Shown here: positions 4,113-7,041 of the stretch, piece by piece
Layout: each line of letters starts with the position of its first letter
How positions within the stretch are numbered: position 1 is the stretch's first letter
NCBI GenBank assembly: GCA_937887565.1
Contig: CALABS010000027.1
Location: 1-7,041 of the forward strand
Reading direction: 5' to 3'
Source: an uncultured Rhodospirillaceae bacterium
GTDB lineage: Bacteria > Pseudomonadota > Alphaproteobacteria > Rhodospirillales > Magnetospirillaceae
DNA length: 7,041 nucleotides
Translations under genes and position numbers: made by a program
Notes under the pieces: model-generated
The model's input: the letters and a program-made list of their open reading frames with translations, nothing else
Databases searched by the model: none
Told to the model about the DNA's origin: nothing

Positions 4113-5057
4113 ATGGAAGAATACGCGGTCGTCGCCTTTCTGGACGTTCTGGGCTTTCGCAAGATCGTCGAGGATTGGGATCGGGCCAAGGAATATTACG
4201 GCCGCCTGTCCGCATACCTCAACGCCCACAGAACGACTTTCGACTTGGCGGAGGAATGGGTCTACGGCCGGGAGATGCCCGGCCCCGAAATGGCCGAGAG
4301 GCCGCAAACGACGACGAGGCTCCTGTCCGACTCCATCGTCATCACCTCGACCGATCCGGTCGTCGCACTGCTCCGCGTCATCGACATCCTGTCCATGTTG
4401 CTGGACGGCGGGATCTTCCTGCGCGGATGCATCGCCCATGGGCGGCATGTGGAGGTTCGATCCGGCGAGGACTTCGCGGTCGTGAGCCAAGCTCTGGCGC
4501 GGGCATACGAGGTCGAGTCGAAGGAGGCGGTTTTCCCGAGGGTCGTCCTCGACCCGTCTTTCCTGGGCAGGCTCGCGGAAAACACCGCCGCCTTGATCAA
4601 TCTGGGCCGCTTCCTGGTCCAGTCCGAGGACGGGCACTGGTTCGTCAATCCCTTTGGCCACGAAGGAATTTCCATGGAACTTGCCGCCGCGCATGTCCGC
4701 AAGGGGATCGCCGAGGCGGAGCGCGAGGACATCCGGGCGAAATACCTTTGGCTGGGCGACCTGATGAACTTCCTCGCCTATCCGGGCGCGGTGGAAAAGT
4801 GCGCCTATTACGATGAGCCTGGACAGTTCAGCCAGTTGATGAGGACGGTGAAGGCGCTCGGCGAGCCGGTGGTGGAGACCTATCTTCACCGCGAAACACC
4901 CGTCAGGTTCCTTCGATTCCGCCATAGCCAGGTGCGCTGTGCCCTGAAGGAGTCCTTCGCGGACAACGTCGGGGCCGATCGCTTGCACGCGGCGGAACTG
5001 GCGTATCTTTTCGGCCGGGAGCGAATGCGGGCCGACGACGACGCCCAGACCTCGTAG
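4113..5057 (+). CDS. Divergent class III nucleotidyl-cyclase-like protein, orphan
   Basis: This is a 314-residue soluble protein of no named family. ATG at 4113 is chosen for GGGGAGGA 5 bases upstream; the frame is open to 4059 without one. Four stretches line up in order with class III adenylate/guanylate cyclase motifs. FLDVLGFR (9-16) corresponds to the first metal-Asp loop (Asp11). LLSDSIVITS (70-79) resembles the GDG hairpin, with Asp73. FLRGCIAHGR (102-111) corresponds to the RxGI..G strand. FAVVSQALARAYEVES (121-136) corresponds to the helix preceding ARLE. The C-terminal 150 residues are unassigned. I recall the LDxLGF/SDSI/RG..A.G pattern from many uncharacterised bacterial proteins; Pycsar uridylate/cytidylate cyclases share this fold. 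No effector gene adjoins it. Its GC, hand-sampled at about 53-63%, is lower than its neighbours, hinting at transfer. It ends at a plus-strand terminator. Confidence 0.75.
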   Translation: MEEYAVVAFLDVLGFRKIVEDWDRAKEYYGRLSAYLNAHRTTFDLAEEWVYGREMPGPEMAERPQTTTRLLSDSIVITSTDPVVALLRVIDILSMLLDGGIFLRGCIAHGRHVEVRSGEDFAVVSQALARAYEVESKEAVFPRVVLDPSFLGRLAENTAALINLGRFLVQSEDGHWFVNPFGHEGISMELAAAHVRKGIAEAEREDIRAKYLWLGDLMNFLAYPGAVEKCAYYDEPGQFSQLMRTVKALGEPVVETYLHRETPVRFLRFRHSQVRCALKESFADNVGADRLHAAELAYLFGRERMRADDDAQTS

Positions 5058-5127
5058 CGATCCAATCCGCGTGCCTAGTCCAAGCGTCCGGATGGGGAGC
5101 GACCATGCCACCCGCGATCTCTCGCCA

Positions 5128-5904
5128 CTAGGGCCGCTCGCCGGCCTTTTTCGGCTGCAGCTCGATGGAGATTTCGACCCGGCGGTTGCGGGCGCGGTTC
5201 TCGGGGGTGTCGTTGCCGGCCAGGGGGCGGGAATCGGCGAAGCCCTCGGCCGAGATGCGCCACGGCGCGATGGCGCCCGAACGCAGCAGGTACTGCACCA
5301 CCGAGGCGGCGCGGGCCGCCGACAGGTCCCAGTTGGAGCGGAACAGGTCGGTGTTGATGGGCACGTCGTCGGTGTGCCCCTCGACCCGGATGCGGCCCGA
5401 GGTGCGGCCCAGAACCTCGGCGATCTCGTCGAGCGTGAGCAGGATGTCGGGCGACAGTTCGCGGTCGGCCACCGCGAAGGCGGCGCGGTCCTTGAAGCGG
5501 ATGATGACCATGTCGTCGGTCTCGACCAACTCGATCATCTGGCGCTTCAACTCCTCCTCCAGCACCACCCGCAGCCGCTCGGCGACCTCGCGGTCCAGTT
5601 CCTCGCGCGGCTGCTCGGGCAGCGGCGGCGGGATTTCCAGCGGCAGCGGCGGGCGGATGTCGATGCGCATGGGGACGTCGGGACGGGGATCCTCGACCGG
5701 TTCCTTCTTGGGCGACTTGACCTTGGCGTCGAAGGCCTCGGAAATGGGGCCGGCGTTCTTCTTGAAACTGGTGCTGTCCACCTCGGAGAACGACAGCAGC
5801 AGGACGAACAGCGCGAACAGCAGCGACATCAGGTCGGCGAAGGAAATCAGCCACTTGGGGGCGCGGCGTTCGATCTTCTTGAAGCCGGCGTTGGGGTCGA
5901 GCAT
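5128..5904 (-). CDS. motB: Flagellar stator protein MotB, PomB-type
   Basis: This 258-residue inner-membrane protein forms the ion channel with MotA and anchors the stator to peptidoglycan. A short cytoplasmic start is followed by one membrane helix (about 19-40) with the ion-binding Asp24 in SFADLMSLLFALFVLLLSFSE. This is much closer to the sodium-type PomB signature (FADLMSLL..FFVLLLSFSE, Asp24) than to the E. coli proton-type YADFMTAMM. The plug region follows (about 44-60), then a charged, proline-rich linker (62-105, with PPLPLEIPPPLP). The OmpA-like peptidoglycan-binding domain (about 128-250) contains EGHTDDVPINT, NWDLSAARA and NRRVEI. It starts 3 bases after the motA stop with no clear Shine-Dalgarno, implying coupling to motA. 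Ion choice cannot be fixed from sequence alone. Confidence 0.94.
   Translation of the reverse strand: MLDPNAGFKKIERRAPKWLISFADLMSLLFALFVLLLSFSEVDSTSFKKNAGPISEAFDAKVKSPKKEPVEDPRPDVPMRIDIRPPLPLEIPPPLPEQPREELDREVAERLRVVLEEELKRQMIELVETDDMVIIRFKDRAAFAVADRELSPDILLTLDEIAEVLGRTSGRIRVEGHTDDVPINTDLFRSNWDLSAARAASVVQYLLRSGAIAPWRISAEGFADSRPLAGNDTPENRARNRRVEISIELQPKKAGERP
5131..5151 (+). terminator. Intrinsic terminator of the cyclase-like gene, inside the 3' end of motB
   Basis: GGCCG (5132-5136) pairs with CGGCC (5142-5146) around CTCGC, and five Ts follow (5147-5151). An adjacent G-T and A-T pair can extend the stem. It lies about 75 bases after the cyclase-like stop codon and on the correct strand, but within the last codons of the convergent motB, where the T-tract encodes Lys-Lys. 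Confidence 0.65.
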
Positions 5905-5907
5905 CGG

Positions 5908-6732
5908 CTAGTCGTCGAGGGTGGTGGCGGAGGTCGCCCGGGAGCCCTTGGACATCCCGCCGGTATAGGCGTCCTTGGAGCCCGGCTGGCGCTGCTTCTC
6001 GGGCAGGTAGGCCTCGAGGATCTCCATCATCGCCGTGGGATTCTGCTGCTCGCGGATCTGGAACACGCATTCGATGATCAGCGACCGCAACGCCACCTCG
6101 CGGCCGCGCTTGTCGTCCAGCTTGTCGGCGATGGGGATGGCGATCAGGTTGGCGATCAGCACGCCGTAAAGCGTGGTCAGCAACGCCACCGCCATGCCGC
6201 GTCCGATGGTGGTGGGGTCGTCCATGTGGCTGAGCATCTGGACCAGGCCGACCAGGGTGCCGAACATGCCGAAGGCGGGCGCGAACTCGGCGATGGCCAT
6301 GAACACCTTGGCGCCGATCTCGTCGCGCTGGATCGACAGCGCCATGTCCTGGGTCAGCACCTTGCGGATGTAGTCCACGTCGCGGCCGTCGGCGACCATC
6401 TGCAGCCCCTTCTTGAAGAAGGGGTTGCGGACCTTCACCCGCTCGGCCGCGATCAGGCCCGACTTGCGCACCAGCTTGGAAATGGAGATGGCCTTGCGGA
6501 TGAAGTCGCGCGGCTGCTCCTTCTCGTTGGTGAAGGCGGCCTTGAAACCCACCGGCATGGCGACGAAGACGCCCGACAGTGGAAACTTCACCATCGTGGC
6601 GGCGAAGGTGCCGCCAACGACGATCAAGAAGCCCGGGAGGTCGAGAAAGATACCCAATTCGGAACCGGTGCTGATGGCCAGGGTGACCACCAGGATACCG
6701 GTCACCATGCCCGCGATGGTGGCGAAATCCAT
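5908..6732 (-). CDS. motA: Flagellar stator protein MotA, PomA-type
   Basis: This is a 274-residue, four-helix inner-membrane protein that couples ion flow to torque on the rotor. ATG at 6730-6732 is chosen for GGAGGGG just upstream; an in-frame ATG nine codons earlier has no such site. Helices 1 and 2 lie at about 3-21 and 30-48, with the large cytoplasmic loop from about 60 to 145. Helices 3 and 4 lie around 150-170 and 178-202 and include APAFGMFGTLVGLVQML and MAVALLTTLYG, which are near-identical to PomA as I remember it. The C-terminal tail (245-274) is longer than usual, Ser/Thr/Gly-rich and low in complexity. It forms a tight pair with motB. A chemoreceptor gene ends 88 bases upstream on the same strand. 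Confidence 0.95.
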   Translation of the reverse strand: MDFATIAGMVTGILVVTLAISTGSELGIFLDLPGFLIVVGGTFAATMVKFPLSGVFVAMPVGFKAAFTNEKEQPRDFIRKAISISKLVRKSGLIAAERVKVRNPFFKKGLQMVADGRDVDYIRKVLTQDMALSIQRDEIGAKVFMAIAEFAPAFGMFGTLVGLVQMLSHMDDPTTIGRGMAVALLTTLYGVLIANLIAIPIADKLDDKRGREVALRSLIIECVFQIREQQNPTAMMEILEAYLPEKQRQPGSKDAYTGGMSKGSRATSATTLDD

Positions 6733-6820
6733 GCTTCCCCTCCAGGAACCTGGGCCCATCCCAGCCAGGATCCGACCGTGATCCTAGTACAGGGATGCGG
6801 CTTAGGCTATCCCTTTGGGG
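6733..6820 (-). other. Spacer between the chemoreceptor and motA
   Basis: The minus strand shows a small CCC-AAA-GGG hairpin immediately after the chemoreceptor stop, without a T-tract, and a TGGGCCCA palindrome nearer motA. I looked for sigma-28 (TAAA-N15-GCCGATAA) and sigma-54 (TGGC-N8-TTGC) motifs and found no acceptable match, so the promoter of motA, if it has its own, is not identified. Confidence 0.4.
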
Positions 6821-7041
6821 CTACGCCCTGGCCATGGGACGGGTCGAGGCCTTGAAGAAGGCCATCAGGCGGTCCAGTTCGCCGGCCTGGTCCTCCAGGG
6901 CCTGGGCCGAGGCGGCGGATTCCTCGACCAGGGCGGCGTTCTGCTGGGTGATCTCGTCCATGTGGGAGACGGCGTCGTTGACCTGCTCGATGCCGGCGGC
7001 CTGCTCGGAGGAGGCGGCGGCGATCTCGGCGACGATGTCGG
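6821..7041 (-). CDS. C-terminal end of a methyl-accepting chemotaxis protein (partial)
   Basis: Only the last 72 residues are present; the gene enters from the right edge. The sequence IAAASSEQAAGIEQVNDAVS followed by MDEITQQNAALVEESAAS is the hallmark descending arm of the MCP signalling coiled coil, including the methylation-helix region, and it ends in LDRLMAFFKAS. The last residues, TRPMARA, contain no NWETF-like pentapeptide, so CheR/CheB would have to act without that tether. The sensor portion and signal type lie outside the window. It is co-directional with motA-motB and may share regulation with them, although the 88-base gap allows a separate motA promoter. Confidence 0.93.
   Translation of the reverse strand, partial: DIVAEIAAASSEQAAGIEQVNDAVSHMDEITQQNAALVEESAASAQALEDQAGELDRLMAFFKASTRPMARA

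Noticed and set aside
3742..5057. NorF plus the cyclase-like gene as a two-gene Pycsar system with a membrane effector
   Set aside because: The membrane protein has the NorF/subunit IV motif (YKARLVLDHFLDLR) and is translationally coupled to norE, so it is explained without an effector role.
6733..6820. Sigma-28 or sigma-54 promoter for motA
   Set aside because: The CCTAA and CTGGC segments only partly match, and the partner elements are absent at the required spacing.
5071..6855. A 594-codon rightward open frame opposite motA-motB
   Set aside because: It is the mirror of two clearly identified genes, with low-complexity Gly/His/Gln-rich translation typical of antisense frames in high-GC DNA.
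1..7041. CRISPR array, insertion sequence or rRNA genes
   Set aside because: No regularly spaced repeats, no transposase motifs and no rRNA-like sequence were found on either strand.

Overview
The window is about 65-70% GC, densely packed and entirely chromosomal in character. An alphaproteobacterium of the Rhodospirillales, Magnetospirillum-like type is the best guess. This rests on the form of the elongator tRNA-Met, the PomAB-type flagellar stator next to a chemoreceptor, the norEF pair and the high-GC codon use. The genus is an inference, not something the sequence proves.

Layout, left to right. (1) 1-40 may hold the last codons of a rightward gene, followed by a large inverted repeat and a leftward tRNA-Met(CAT) with a near-consensus sigma-70 promoter. 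(2) 290-475 is a leftward 61-residue four-cysteine zinc-ribbon protein of unknown function. (3) 476-672 has no convincing protein gene, but it contains three strong hairpins and two T-tracts that suggest a rightward small RNA or stacked terminators. (4) 673-1889 is a leftward two-gene unit. It encodes a small alanine-rich lipoprotein with a C-terminal Arg-Lys, strikingly like Braun's lipoprotein/OprI, and 8 bases downstream a secreted LysM + YkuD L,D-transpeptidase of the type that attaches Lpp to peptidoglycan. (5) 2037-2669 is rightward msrA, convergent with a leftward Hpt phosphotransfer protein (2676-3044). (6) 3161-4047 is norE-norF, overlapping by one base (TGATG), behind a perfect FNR/NnrR-type palindrome placed so that the mRNA is predicted to be leaderless. 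(7) 4113-5057 is a lower-GC orphan gene for a divergent class III nucleotidyl-cyclase-like protein, ended by a hairpin terminator lying inside the 3' end of the convergent motB. (8) 5128-6732 is leftward motA-motB of the PomAB type, and 6821-7041 is the C-terminus of a methyl-accepting chemotaxis protein on the same strand.

How the genes fit together: the lipoprotein and transpeptidase form a likely substrate-enzyme pair for tethering the outer membrane to the wall. NorE and NorF are accessory to nitric oxide reductase and appear to be switched by a nitric-oxide or oxygen sensor. The chemoreceptor, MotA and MotB belong to motility. The least conventional items are the Lpp-like/Ldt pair outside the gammaproteobacteria, the cyclase-like orphan, and the structured intergenic segment at 518-698.
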